Positions 32,511 through 42,583 of a DNA stretch of 64,000 nucleotides are shown one piece after another (positions within the stretch are counted from its first letter, which is position 1; every line of letters begins with the position of its first letter). Below the pieces are notes generated by a model. That model did no database searches. It was given only the letters and a program-made list of their open reading frames with translations, and had not been told where the DNA came from. Both the position numbers and the translations under genes were made by a program. Source of the DNA: Rhizobium sp. R634 (GTDB taxonomy: Bacteria > Pseudomonadota > Alphaproteobacteria > Rhizobiales > Rhizobiaceae). The stretch is from assembly GCF_002211305.1 (NCBI RefSeq), contig NZ_LOKW01000026.1:186001-250000 (forward strand). The letters are read 5' to 3'.

Positions 32511-33215
32511 ATGAGCGAATTCCGTCTCGCTTTTCCGGCCTGTGTCGTGGCCGGCAAGCATCGGCTGACGGCCGAAGATATAGTGCTGCTGCGCAAACAT
32601 GCTTTTCCCGAGGGGATCCGGACGTCCCAGGATGTCGTGGCGATGTTGGCGCTCAACAATTCCTGTCCTGAAAAATGTGCCGAGTGGAATGCTTTCTTCG
32701 TGGAGCAGCTGGCCGGTTTCATCGTCAATCACACCTATCCGCAAGGCTCGCTTGACGAAATCAACGTTGCCTGGATCATGCGCATGTTCACGACCGAGGG
32801 CGTCGTTAACTCGGCGCTGGAGCTCGAGCTCATTCTCCACGTCATGGAGATTTCGGCCGAAGTCCCGGGGGAACTGAGAGCACTTGCCCTCGATCAGCTT
32901 CGTCTGGCGATCACCGACGGCATCGGCGGCTACCACCTATCGCGCGCCGTCGATCGCCGAAGCATTGCCCGCCAGGATGTCGATTTCGCGATGCGCATCT
33001 TCAGAAGCATCTCGGCAGGCGGTGTCATCCCGGTCTCGCCGGCCGAATATGGCGTGCTCCGGCAGATCGAGCAGGCAACCCTGCCGGGCGCGAATCACCC
33101 GCACTGGACCGGCATCATGGCCGCCGTCGAGCTGCGTGATCGTCCCGAGCCGCGGCGCAGCCGCTGGCTGCGCATCGTCGACGAGGAATCCGTCTCGGCC
33201 GCCGCCGTCGCCTGA
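32511..33215 (+). CDS. Conserved hypothetical protein
   Basis: A 234-residue soluble protein, mainly helical, that I do not recognise. Notable segments are RLTAEDIVLLRKHAFPEGIRTSQDVVAM, NNSCPEKCAEWNAFFVEQLAGFIVN with two close cysteines, and a repeated-looking second half with SISAGGVIPVSPAEYGVLRQIEQATLPG. No signal peptide, membrane segment or catalytic motif stands out. The start ATG 32511 has only a weak purine-rich lead (GGAGTTAAAAC). It lies between the DMT transporter and pccA, same strand. Confidence 0.65.
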   Translation: MSEFRLAFPACVVAGKHRLTAEDIVLLRKHAFPEGIRTSQDVVAMLALNNSCPEKCAEWNAFFVEQLAGFIVNHTYPQGSLDEINVAWIMRMFTTEGVVNSALELELILHVMEISAEVPGELRALALDQLRLAITDGIGGYHLSRAVDRRSIARQDVDFAMRIFRSISAGGVIPVSPAEYGVLRQIEQATLPGANHPHWTGIMAAVELRDRPEPRRSRWLRIVDEESVSAAAVA

Positions 33216-33322
33216 CCTTCGAAGCGCAATCTGCTGCCTTTGGCGCGCCTGCCTCAAGCCCGATTGTGCGTTCCGGTGTTTTATGCGTAAAACTTCGGAA
33301 CGCATTTCTGGGTGGAGTCTCG

Positions 33323-35332
33323 ATGTTCAAGAAAATCCTGATCGCGAATCGCGGCGAGATCGCCTGCCGCGTGATCAAGACTGCGCGCCGCATGGGTATT
33401 TTGACCGTCGCGGTCTATTCGGATGCGGATCGGGATGCCCTGCATGTCGAGATGGCCGACGAGGCCGTTCATATCGGTCCTGCCGCCGCCGCCGAGAGCT
33501 ATCTCGTCGCCGAGAAGATCATTGCGACCTGCAAGGCGACAGGCGCCGAGGCGGTGCATCCCGGTTACGGCTTCCTCTCCGAGCGCGCCTCTTTTTGCGC
33601 CGAGCTGGAAAAGCAGGGAATCATCTTCATCGGCCCGAAGCCGAAGGCCATCATGGCGATGGGCGATAAGATCGAATCGAAGAAATTCGCTAGTGCCGCC
33701 GGCGTTTCCACCGTCCCCGGCCATCTCGGCATCATCGAGGATGCCGCCCACGCCGAAACGATCGCCGACGAGATCGGCTATCCCGTCATGATCAAGGCGT
33801 CCGCCGGCGGCGGCGGCAAGGGGATGCGCATTGCCTGGAACGAGGCGGAAGTGCGCGATGGCTTTGAGCGCGCCCGCTCGGAGGCGAAAAGCTCCTTCGG
33901 CGACGATCGCGTCTTCATCGAGAAATTCGTCGTCGAGCCGCGTCATATCGAAATCCAGGTGCTGGCCGATGCGCATGGCAACGTCGTCTATCTCGGCGAA
34001 CGCGAATGTTCGATCCAGCGGCGAAACCAGAAAGTGGCGGAAGAGGCGCCCTCGCCCTTCCTCGACGAAAAGACCCGCAAGGCCATGGGCGAACAGTCGG
34101 TGGCGCTGGCTAAGGCGGTCGATTACCAGAGCGCCGGCACCGTCGAATTCATCGTCGATCGCGACCGCAACTTCTATTTCCTCGAAATGAATACCCGCCT
34201 GCAGGTCGAGCATCCCGTCACCGAGCTCGTCACCGGCATCGATCTCGTCGAGCAGATGATCCGCGTCGCCGCAGGCGAGCCCCTTCCCTTCACCCAGGAA
34301 GAGATCAGGCTCGACGGCTGGGCGATCGAGAGCCGGCTCTATGCGGAGGATCCCTACCGGAACTTCCTGCCTTCGATCGGCCGCCTGACGCGCTACCGTC
34401 CGCCGGCGGAGGGCAGGACCGGCAATGTCGTCGTCCGCAACGATACCGGCGTCTTCGAAGGCGCCGAGATCTCGATGTATTACGATCCGATGATCGCCAA
34501 GCTCTGCACCTGGGCGCCGACGCGCAGCGAAGCGATTGATGCCATGGGCCAGGCGCTCGACGGCTTCGTCGTCGATGGCATCGAGCACAATGTTCCCTTC
34601 TTGTCCGCGCTGATGAAACATCCGCGCTGGCGCGAGGGCCGGCTTTCCACAGGCTTCATCGCCGAGGAATATCCCGACGGTTTTGCACCGATGAAGCCGG
34701 ACCGGGCCGAAGAGGCCGTGCTTGCGGCAATCGCCCTCTCCGCCTTCCTGATCGAGACGAACCGCCGCGAGCGTTTCGCCGATCGTCTGCGTGTTGCCTC
34801 GGGCGCGCTGCGCGAGGACTGGGTGATCAAGCTCGGGGAAAATTATGTCGCCGCCAAGTTGCTCGACGGTCTCGTCACCATCCCCTTCGATATGGAGATG
34901 GCGATAGAGGGCGAGCCTTCGGGCGTTGTCACCGATTGGAGACCGGGCGACCCGGTCTGGAGCGGCAAGGTCGGCGGCCTCGATGTCACCGCCCAGATCC
35001 GCCCGGTTTTGAACGGCCTGCGCATTGCCTGGCAAGGGCTTTCGGTTGTCGCCAAGGTCTTTTCGCCGCGCCATGCGGAGCTCGACAGGCTGATGCCGGT
35101 GAAGCTGCCGCCCGACACCTCCAAGCTGCTGCTCTGCCCGATGCCCGGGCTGGTCGTCGCCATCGCGGTTGCCGAGGGCCAAGAGGTCAAGGCCGGCGAA
35201 ACGCTCGCCGTGGTCGAGGCGATGAAGATGGAAAACGTGCTGCGCGCCGACCGGGATCTCGTCGTCTCCAAGATCAATGCCGCCGCCGGCGAAAGCCTGG
35301 CCGTCGATGCCGTGATCATGGAGTTCGCCTGA
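33323..35332 (+). CDS. pccA: Propionyl-CoA carboxylase alpha subunit (biotin carboxylase plus biotin carrier)
   Basis: The 669-residue subunit has a biotin carboxylase domain (about 1-450: KKILIANRGEIACRVI, ATP-grasp loop ASAGGGGKGMRIAW, EMNTRLQVEHPVTE), a middle BT-type domain (about 510-600), and a C-terminal biotinyl domain with the EAMKMEN carrier lysine (about 635). Together with PccB (minus strand, 37470-39002) it carboxylates propionyl-CoA to methylmalonyl-CoA. The length and middle domain fit PccA better than AccC or MccA, which are the alternatives. It is the last of several rightward genes. Confidence 0.92.
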   Translation: MFKKILIANRGEIACRVIKTARRMGILTVAVYSDADRDALHVEMADEAVHIGPAAAAESYLVAEKIIATCKATGAEAVHPGYGFLSERASFCAELEKQGIIFIGPKPKAIMAMGDKIESKKFASAAGVSTVPGHLGIIEDAAHAETIADEIGYPVMIKASAGGGGKGMRIAWNEAEVRDGFERARSEAKSSFGDDRVFIEKFVVEPRHIEIQVLADAHGNVVYLGERECSIQRRNQKVAEEAPSPFLDEKTRKAMGEQSVALAKAVDYQSAGTVEFIVDRDRNFYFLEMNTRLQVEHPVTELVTGIDLVEQMIRVAAGEPLPFTQEEIRLDGWAIESRLYAEDPYRNFLPSIGRLTRYRPPAEGRTGNVVVRNDTGVFEGAEISMYYDPMIAKLCTWAPTRSEAIDAMGQALDGFVVDGIEHNVPFLSALMKHPRWREGRLSTGFIAEEYPDGFAPMKPDRAEEAVLAAIALSAFLIETNRRERFADRLRVASGALREDWVIKLGENYVAAKLLDGLVTIPFDMEMAIEGEPSGVVTDWRPGDPVWSGKVGGLDVTAQIRPVLNGLRIAWQGLSVVAKVFSPRHAELDRLMPVKLPPDTSKLLLCPMPGLVVAIAVAEGQEVKAGETLAVVEAMKMENVLRADRDLVVSKINAAAGESLAVDAVIMEFA

Positions 35333-35442
35333 GGCAGGGCGGGCCAGCCCGCCACTTCCTCGCTTGAAGTCAGCAGCCCCGTCGTACATATAACCTCGAC
35401 CTTCGTGCATTCCGGCGAGGCATCCAAACGTGGTTTCTATTC

Positions 35443-35916
35443 ATGGCTCCGACGACTTACACGACCGATCTCAAGGGTTTCGATGAGTTCTCCGCACGGG
35501 AACTCTATGATCTCCTGAGAATGCGCGTCGACGTTTTCGTCGTCGAGCAGAACTGCCCGTACCCGGAACTCGACGGCAAGGATATCGATGCCTTGCATCT
35601 GCGGCTGCTGGAGGGTGGGCAGTTGCTGGCAGCGGCGCGGATCCTGAAACCGCATGAGCCGCGGGATGCGTCGAAGATCGGCCGCGTGGTCGTCTCGCCT
35701 GCCCATCGCGGCAAGCGCCTGGGCGACGCGCTGATGAGCGATGCGATCGCCGTTTGCGAGCGGCTTTATCCGGAAAACCCGATCACCTTGTCGGCGCAGG
35801 CCCATCTGCGCCGCTTCTACGAATCCTTCGGCTTTATCGGGACATCGCAGGAATATCTGGAAGACGGCATTCCCCATATCGATATGGTCCGCCAGCCGGC
35901 CGCTCAGCCGGCATGA
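35443..35916 (+). CDS. GNAT family N-acetyltransferase, ElaA-type
   Basis: A 157-residue GNAT protein of the ElaA group. The N-terminal FSARELYDLLRMRVDVFVVEQNCPYPELDGKD is the group's signature; motif A is IGRVVVSPAHRGKRLGDALM (RGxxxG), and motif B is FYESFGFIGTSQEYLEDGIPHIDM. It should acetylate a small amine or peptide amine; the substrate is unknown. ATG 35443 is followed directly by yaiI-type DUF188 ten bases after its stop, and both are probably in one transcript. Confidence 0.88.
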   Translation: MAPTTYTTDLKGFDEFSARELYDLLRMRVDVFVVEQNCPYPELDGKDIDALHLRLLEGGQLLAAARILKPHEPRDASKIGRVVVSPAHRGKRLGDALMSDAIAVCERLYPENPITLSAQAHLRRFYESFGFIGTSQEYLEDGIPHIDMVRQPAAQPA

Positions 35917-35926
35917 GGATATCGCT

Positions 35927-36394
35927 ATGATCTACGTCGATGCCGATGCCTGCCCGGTGAAGCCGGAAGTCCTGAAGGTCGCGGAGCGCCATGGCCTCGA
36001 AGTCACCTTCGTCGCCAATTCCGGCCTGCGGCCTTCGCGCGATCCGATGGTCCATAACGTCATCGTCTCCAACGCCTTCGATGCCGCCGACAATTGGATT
36101 GCCGAGCGCGCCGGCGCCGGCGATGTCGTCGTCACCGCCGATGTGCCGCTCGCCGTGCGCTGTGTTGCCGGCGGCGCCTTCGTCAGCGGTCCGACGGGCC
36201 GTGTCTTCGACGAGACCAATATCGGCATGGCGAGCGCTATGCGCGATCTCGGCGCGCACCTGCGCGAAACCGGCGAGAGCAAAGGCTACAACGCCGCTTT
36301 CAGCCCCAAGGACCGCTCGCGCTTCCTCGAAACCTTCGACCGTCTCTGCCGCCGCGCCAAGAGCCTTTCCAGCGAGGCCGGCGGGCCGCGATGA
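35927..36394 (+). CDS. YaiI/YqxD family protein (DUF188)
   Basis: A 155-residue protein of the YaiI/YqxD family, with an NYN/PIN-like nuclease fold. It starts IYVDADACPVKPEVLKVAERHG and has VVTADVPLAVRCVAGGAFVSGPTGRVFDETNIG, with conserved acidic residues (Asp5, Asp7 and later Asp). Role unknown; RNA-processing activity is only suggested by the fold. It starts ten bases after the ElaA-type gene. A 7-bp hairpin (36427-36443) lies shortly after its stop. Confidence 0.9.
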   Translation: MIYVDADACPVKPEVLKVAERHGLEVTFVANSGLRPSRDPMVHNVIVSNAFDAADNWIAERAGAGDVVVTADVPLAVRCVAGGAFVSGPTGRVFDETNIGMASAMRDLGAHLRETGESKGYNAAFSPKDRSRFLETFDRLCRRAKSLSSEAGGPR

Positions 36395-36490
36395 TGCCCG
36401 GCCCTGCAAGGCGGCAGGAAACGGGTGGCATGGCAGCCATGCCGATTCCTACCTTGAAGGCGGCCGTCTCCTCGCGCATATAGATGCTAT

Positions 36491-36539
36491 CGCAGACGAC
36501 TGCGGCATCCGAGGATGCAACGTCGCGGGGACGGCCTCG
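36491..36539 (+). ncRNA. Guanidine-II (mini-ykkC) riboswitch upstream of the SMR exporter
   Basis: Two hairpins with the class-defining ACGR tetraloops lie just before the exporter. The first is CGCAG-ACGA-CTGCG (36491-36504), five perfect pairs. The second is CGGGG-ACGG-CCTCG (36526-36539), five pairs including one G-U. They are joined by 21 bases that can form a third stem GCATC/GATGC (36505-36518). The AAGGAG ribosome site follows at 36549-36554, ten bases after the second hairpin, so guanidine binding could expose or hide it. Found by eye, not by a covariance search. Confidence 0.85.
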
Positions 36540-36560
36540 CTCTTTAATAAGGAGAGGCGC

Positions 36561-36875
36561 ATGGCCTGGATTCTGCTTTTTCTCGCTGGTCTTTTCGAAT
36601 GTGGCTGGGCGGTCGGTCTTAAATACACCGAAGGCTTCACGCGGCCGCTGCCGACGACGTTGACCGTCATATCCATGGTGGTGAGCATCGTGCTGCTCGG
36701 TCTTGCGGTGAAGCACCTGCCGATCGGCACCGCCTACGCGGTCTGGACCGGCATCGGCACGGTCGGCACGGTGATTCTCGGCATCTGGCTGCTCGGCGAT
36801 TCGGCAAGTGTCTCCCGCCTTGCCTGCATCATGCTGATTGTCGCCGGTATCGCCGGTCTCAAGCTTACAGCTTGA
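36561..36875 (+). CDS. gdx: SMR family guanidinium exporter (Gdx/SugE type)
   Basis: A 104-residue small multidrug resistance protein with four membrane helices. The first helix has the essential Glu13 (LAGLFECGWAVGLKYTEGF), and the VWTGIGTVGTVILG block is of the SugE/Gdx subtype rather than EmrE. Such proteins exist as antiparallel dimers that swap guanidinium for protons. The guanidine-II riboswitch directly before it supports this function. An AAGGAG site precedes ATG 36561; a strong terminator follows. Confidence 0.93.
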   Translation: MAWILLFLAGLFECGWAVGLKYTEGFTRPLPTTLTVISMVVSIVLLGLAVKHLPIGTAYAVWTGIGTVGTVILGIWLLGDSASVSRLACIMLIVAGIAGLKLTA

Positions 36876-36882
36876 TGGGATC

Positions 36883-36911
36883 CGAGGGGCGTCACCGACG
36901 CCCCTCGTTTT
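36883..36911. terminator. Bidirectional terminator between gdx and the DoxX gene
   Basis: CGAGGGGCGTC (36883-36893) and GACGCCCCTCG (36897-36907) form an 11-bp perfect stem with loop ACC, followed by TTTT on the plus strand. Convergent genes flank it. Confidence 0.85.
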
Positions 36912-36916
36912 ATCGT

Positions 36917-37309
36917 TCAGGCCGTCTTGCGGTTATCGACGGAAAAAGCGCCGGGACCGGCAAAGAACAGATAAAGGAAAACGAAGCAGAACAGGATCGC
37001 GGCGTCGCCCTGGTTGACGGCCGGGAAGAAGCTGCTCGGAGCATGCGCCATGAAATAGGCGACCGCCATTTCGCCGGCCAGCAGGAAGGCGACCGGACGC
37101 GTCAGCAGGCCGACGAGAATGAGCAGGCCGCCGACCAGTTCCAGAAGGGCCGCGAAAAGCATCAGCGGCGACAATGAGCCCGACATTTGCGAAGCCGGGA
37201 AACCGAAAAGCTTCATCGTGCCGTGCTCGATGAACAAGAGCGCGGTGATGATTCTGAGAGCGGCCAGCGCATGGGGGCGATAGGCGGAAAGACGCTCGAA
37301 ACTTGACAT
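36917..37309 (-). CDS. DoxX family membrane protein
   Basis: A 130-residue protein with four hydrophobic segments, matching DoxX: ALAALRIITALLFIEHGTMKLFGFP, LELVGGLLILVGLLTRPVAFLLAGEMAVAYFMAHAP and the final LYLFFAGPGAFSVD. DoxX-type proteins are small inner-membrane proteins tied to redox or thiosulfate functions in some organisms; the role here is unknown. An AGGAGAG-like purine run (AAAGGAGAGGTTTAATG) sets the start. It lies 160 bases after pccB on the same strand. Confidence 0.9.
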   Translation of the reverse strand: MSSFERLSAYRPHALAALRIITALLFIEHGTMKLFGFPASQMSGSLSPLMLFAALLELVGGLLILVGLLTRPVAFLLAGEMAVAYFMAHAPSSFFPAVNQGDAAILFCFVFLYLFFAGPGAFSVDNRKTA

Positions 37310-37469
37310 TAAACCTCTCCTTTAAAAGAATAAGAGCCGAGCGTTAGCTTGTCCCCGGTAAGGTTTGAAGACACGGATCACTGACGGCCGTTCACTTTTT
37401 CGACAGCGGGAAAGACCTGCTCGACATCAGGTAAACACTTGAGCGAACGGTTCTATTCGCCGACGAATG

Positions 37470-39002
<1,533 letters not shown>

Positions 39003-39036
39003 GCGATCTCCCCTCGCCGCTCCGTGGTCGATGTGG

Positions 39037-39495
39037 TTAGCGGCTGCGTCCGCTGAGTGAGAAAACCGAGCGAATGCGTGCGGCGACATCCTCGGCCATG
39101 ATCTCGTCGGCAAGCTTCGGGTCGGCTGCCATGCTGGTGACGTCGAACGCGCTGACGGCGATCACCGAGCCGTCTTCGACCGAGGCCGCGTCTATGCTGA
39201 TTTTCGCAACGTTGCGGTCTTTCTGAAAGCCGAGCCCCTTCTGGATCGACACCACGCGGATCGTCAGCACCACCCGCGGCAGCACGGTGTCGCGCACGGT
39301 TGCGTTGATTGCGGCATTGACGCGGTCATTGATGCCGGAAAGCAATTCGGCCGGCATGTTCGGGCCTGAGAGAACGACGGCGCTTCGAACGTCGTAAAGC
39401 GGCGCCTCCGGCTTGTTGGCCGAGAAGCTGACGCAGGCCGTGAGCGCAATGCAGATCAGTGCGGCCCGGCAGAAACACGACCTCAGCCAATTCAT
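39037..39495 (-). CDS. Probable lipoprotein, hypothetical
   Basis: A 152-residue protein with a lipoprotein signal (ICIALTAC, cysteine near residue 21), so it should be anchored to a membrane on the periplasmic side. The mature part has beta-rich repeats: VVLSGPNMPAELLSGINDRVNAAIN, RVVLTIRVVSIQKGLGFQK and FDVTSMAADPKLADEIMAEDVAARI. I do not recognise a named family. ATG 39495 is chosen; an ATG-type start at 39510 adds five residues. It lies 34 bases before pccB, same strand. Confidence 0.7.
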   Translation of the reverse strand: MNWLRSCFCRAALICIALTACVSFSANKPEAPLYDVRSAVVLSGPNMPAELLSGINDRVNAAINATVRDTVLPRVVLTIRVVSIQKGLGFQKDRNVAKISIDAASVEDGSVIAVSAFDVTSMAADPKLADEIMAEDVAARIRSVFSLSGRSR

Positions 39496-39561
39496 TGCAA
39501 AATCCCGCACTCTCCATTGGAGTCGCAGATTTCGTCATAATGCCTGGGAAGGCAATATGTT

Positions 39562-40347
39562 TCAGGCGCTTAGGGCGAAAAAAACATCCGCCGCCGCCTT
39601 GAACTCGGCAAAGCGCTTGGCGCGGCGCTCCTCGGCTTCCTCGTCGCTCCCCCAATGCTCGATGGTCCAGTCCTCGTCGAGATGGGCAAGCGACCACGCC
39701 TCCTCCATCGTCACCCGGCCTTCGGCGAAGGCGAGCGCCAGGATCGCCGACCCCGTCAACGTCGTGATCGTGTGAAGAGCGGCGAGCGCCATCGGGCTCT
39801 CATGCCGCTTGAGCGTGACGGCGAAGGCGGCCGTCGCCTCGCGCGGCTGTTCGTGATGCATCACGCCTTCGACGAGAATGAAGCGGGCGCCGAGATCGTT
39901 GGCCGCCCAGTCGATGACGGGGTCCCAGCGCTCGGCCTGGCGCTCGACCAGCCGTTCCGGCCCTTCGGCGCGGTAGCAGATGAGGTCGGTCGAGGAAAAG
40001 CGCAGAATATCCTCGAAGATCGCCTGCGTATTGGTGGCGATCCCGTCGATTGCGGTGTTGACCAGCCGCGTGACCGGCATGGTGACCGGGTCGATGACCT
40101 CGCTCTGGGCCTCCCATTCCGCGGCGACGAGCCTTGCAAGCGCCTCGGTCGGCACGGCAAGGGCCTGCCGCGCCGGCGTGCGCACCAGCTTGCCGTCGAG
40201 TGTGATCGCAAAACCATCCTCGTGCTCGGCGACGGCGACCTCGGAATAGAAACGCTTCGGCAGCGGCTTCTTCATCTGGATCTGCGCGCGGCGGATGGGG
40301 TCGGGATGGCTCAGTCCCTCGGAAAGATCGTTCAGAAGATCGCGCAT
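39562..40347 (-). CDS. ATP12 family chaperone protein
   Basis: A 261-residue protein of the ATP12 family, which assembles the F1 part of ATP synthase by holding the alpha subunit in mitochondria, and presumably does the same in alphaproteobacteria. Conserved parts are RFYSEVAVAEHEDGFAITLDGKLVRTPARQALAVPTEALARLVAAEWEAQ, DPVTMPVTRLVNTAIDGI, DLICYRAEGPERLVERQAERWDP, and WSLAHLDEDWTIEHWGSDEEAEER. It is the distal member of a leftward run with the HAD phosphatase and RluA gene. Confidence 0.95.
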   Translation of the reverse strand: MRDLLNDLSEGLSHPDPIRRAQIQMKKPLPKRFYSEVAVAEHEDGFAITLDGKLVRTPARQALAVPTEALARLVAAEWEAQSEVIDPVTMPVTRLVNTAIDGIATNTQAIFEDILRFSSTDLICYRAEGPERLVERQAERWDPVIDWAANDLGARFILVEGVMHHEQPREATAAFAVTLKRHESPMALAALHTITTLTGSAILALAFAEGRVTMEEAWSLAHLDEDWTIEHWGSDEEAEERRAKRFAEFKAAADVFFALSA

Positions 40348-40356
40348 GGCGTCACC

Positions 40357-41010
40357 TCAGGAAAAATGGCGCAATATCTCGTTCGGATGATAGGCGATCG
40401 CATCGGCGCCGTTGGCGATCAGCTCATCCACGCTGGCATAGCCCCAGGCAACGCCGATCGCCTTGGCGCCGGCAGCCTTTGCCATCTGCATATCGTAAAC
40501 CGCATCGCCGATGACAATGGCATCGCGCGCATTCATGCCGGTTTCGTCACAGCATTCCGTGACCATCGCCGGATGCGGCTTGGAGGGGCAGTCGTCGGCC
40601 GTGCGCGCAACGGTGAAATATTTGTCGAATCCGTGGGTCTCCATCACCAGATTCAGCCCGCGCCGGGATTTTCCCGTCACCGCCCCGATCAGCAGATCCT
40701 CGCGCCCGGTGATCGCATCGATCATCTCGCGGATGCCGGGAAACAGCGGTTCCCTGTAGTCGAGATCCTGGCGCACGACCGAGAACAGCGATTTGTAATG
40801 CGCCGTCATCTCGATGTCTTCCTGCTCGACATGCGGCTTGCCCTGCATGCGGGCGATCGCGATATCGAGAGACAGGCCGATAATGGCCTTGGTATCCTCA
40901 AATCGCGGTTCCTGCTTGCCGAACTTTTCGAAGGTGCGGCGCATGGTTTCGTGGATCAGCCCGGCGCTGTCCACCAGCGTGCCGTCGCAATCGAAAAGCG
41001 CGAGTTTCAT
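40357..41010 (-). CDS. HAD-IA family hydrolase (phosphoglycolate phosphatase-like)
   Basis: The 217-residue HAD phosphatase has the nucleophile motif LFDCDGTLVDS (Asp8), the Thr/Ser motif in IGAVTGKSRRGL, the Lys motif in CPSKPHPAMV, and the acidic motif IVIGDAVYDMQMAKAAG, with Gly-Asp-x-x-x-Asp replacing the usual Gly-Asp-Ser-x-x-Asp. The helical cap is of the phosphoglycolate phosphatase type, but the substrate is not proven. Its ATG overlaps the stop of the RluA gene (ATGA, 41007-41010), so translation is coupled. Confidence 0.9.
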   Translation of the reverse strand: MKLALFDCDGTLVDSAGLIHETMRRTFEKFGKQEPRFEDTKAIIGLSLDIAIARMQGKPHVEQEDIEMTAHYKSLFSVVRQDLDYREPLFPGIREMIDAITGREDLLIGAVTGKSRRGLNLVMETHGFDKYFTVARTADDCPSKPHPAMVTECCDETGMNARDAIVIGDAVYDMQMAKAAGAKAIGVAWGYASVDELIANGADAIAYHPNEILRHFS

Positions 41011-41999
41011 TCGCTATCCCTTTCGGCGCCGGCAAGGTCGAGACCAAGAAGGTTCCAGGTCTGCACCATATGCGGCGGCAGCGGCGCGCTGACGCGCAGC
41101 CGCCCGCCCGATGGATGCGGGATGTCGATGTGGCGCGCGTGAAGATGCAGCTTCTTCTGGATGCCGCCGGGGAAAGGCCAGTTCGGATCGTCGTCGAAAT
41201 ATTTCGGATCGCCGATGATCGGGTGGCCGATATGCAGGGCATGCACACGCAGCTGGTGGGTACGGCCGGTATACGGCTCCATTTCAAGCCATGCGAGATT
41301 CTGCGCCGCCGTCTCCAGCACGCGGTAGAAGGAAATCGCATGGTCGGCGCCGTCTTCACCGTGTTTGGCGATGCGCATGCGGTCGCCATCGGCGGTTGGC
41401 TCCTTGACGAGCCAGGTCGAGATCTTGTCCTCGTGCTTGCGCGGCACGCCCTTGACCAGCGCCCAATAGGTTTTCTTGGTGTCGCGCTCGCGGAAGGCGG
41501 CGGTCAGCTTCTGTGCGGCGCCGCGGGTGCGGGCGATAACAAGAACGCCCGAGGTGTCGCGGTCGAGGCGGTGAACGAGCCGCGGCTTTTCGCCCTTCGG
41601 GCTGGTCCAGGCTTCGAGCATCTGGTCGATATGCCGGGCCACACCGGAGCCGCCCTGCACCGCAATACCGGGCGGCTTGTTGAGCACGATCACCTTTTCG
41701 TCCTCATGCAGCACCATGCGCGACAGGAGTTCGAAATCGCTGGAATGCTTGAGATCCTTGCCGGCGATCGGACCGGATTTCAGCTTCGCATCGACATCCA
41801 GCGGCGGCACGCGCACCATCTGGCCGGGCTGCACGCGCGCATCGGACTTCACACGTCCGCCATCGACGCGCACCTGGCCGGAGCGCAAGAGCTTCTGCAG
41901 CGGCCCGAAGCCGAGCCCGGGAAAATGCACCTTGAACCAGCGATCGAGCCGCATGCCCGCTTCGTCGGGTTCAACCTTGATATGTTCTATGCCAGCCAT
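41007..41999 (-). CDS. RluA family pseudouridine synthase (RluC/RluD type)
   Basis: A 330-residue enzyme that turns selected uridines in rRNA (or tRNA) into pseudouridine. It has an N-terminal S4 RNA-binding domain (about 10-60: MRLDRWFKVHFPGLGFGPLQKLLRSGQVRVDGGRV) and a catalytic domain with the Asp motif HRLDRDTSGVLVIA, then LEMEPYTGRTHQLRVHALHIGHPIIGDPKY. The target positions cannot be read from the sequence. It is the first gene of the leftward run with the HAD hydrolase and ATP12. Confidence 0.95.
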   Translation of the reverse strand: MAGIEHIKVEPDEAGMRLDRWFKVHFPGLGFGPLQKLLRSGQVRVDGGRVKSDARVQPGQMVRVPPLDVDAKLKSGPIAGKDLKHSSDFELLSRMVLHEDEKVIVLNKPPGIAVQGGSGVARHIDQMLEAWTSPKGEKPRLVHRLDRDTSGVLVIARTRGAAQKLTAAFRERDTKKTYWALVKGVPRKHEDKISTWLVKEPTADGDRMRIAKHGEDGADHAISFYRVLETAAQNLAWLEMEPYTGRTHQLRVHALHIGHPIIGDPKYFDDDPNWPFPGGIQKKLHLHARHIDIPHPSGGRLRVSAPLPPHMVQTWNLLGLDLAGAERDSE

Positions 42000-42086
42000 G
42001 AACGGCCTTTCGGAAATTGCAGCGCGGCCAAGCCGGCGTTCTTGCCGGAGCCTTTAGAGCATTTTCATCGAAAACGGAAACCGGAA

Positions 42087-42464
42087 TCAGACCAAAGCGC
42101 GCATGATGGCGAGCCCGGCGAACACCGCCGCCATCGAAAGGCCGACGCTGGCTGCGATATAGATGCCGCCGGCGACCGCCTCGCCGCCCTCGAACAGCGA
42201 GATGGCGTCGAGCGAGAAGGCAGAAAAAGTGGTGAAGCCGCCGAGGAAGCCGGTGATGAGCAGCAGGCGCAGTTCCGTCGAGGCGTTGAATTTTCGCGCG
42301 ATCAGTTCCGCAAAGACACCGATGACGAAGCAGCCGACGACATTGACGGCGAGCGTGCCCCAGGGAAACGCCGGCCCCATGAGCTTCAGCGCCCATCGGC
42401 CGACATAATATCTGAGCACGGAACCGATAGCGCCGCCGACGGCGACGAGGAGAGCCTGGATCAT
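42087..42464 (-). CDS. crcB: Fluoride efflux transporter CrcB
   Basis: The 125-residue Fluc-type channel has four membrane helices and the family blocks GGAIGSVLRYYVGRW, FPWGTLAVNVVGCFVIGVF and RLLLITGFLGGFTTFSAFSLD (Phe-box and Na+-site region). Two antiparallel subunits export fluoride. ATG 42464 is the normal start; an in-frame ATG further upstream at 42497 is less likely. I saw no fluoride riboswitch in the region before it. Confidence 0.95.
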   Translation of the reverse strand: MIQALLVAVGGAIGSVLRYYVGRWALKLMGPAFPWGTLAVNVVGCFVIGVFAELIARKFNASTELRLLLITGFLGGFTTFSAFSLDAISLFEGGEAVAGGIYIAASVGLSMAAVFAGLAIMRALV

Positions 42465-42583
42465 GGGCGGAACATCCTGACCTGAGAACGCTTTCAACGT
42501 GACGGAATAAATTCTTATAATTCAGTAAAATGCCAGAGGTTTTCTTATGCTGGCGCCAAGATCCTGCCGGTTACTGTGCCGGC

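Noticed and set aside
33281..35410. A 709-codon open frame on the minus strand opposite pccA
   Set aside because: It mirrors the codon structure of pccA, which has full family motifs. No start signals or protein features.
42465..42583. Fluoride riboswitch before crcB
   Set aside because: I looked for the conserved GATGG/CTGATGA-type elements on the minus strand and did not find them.
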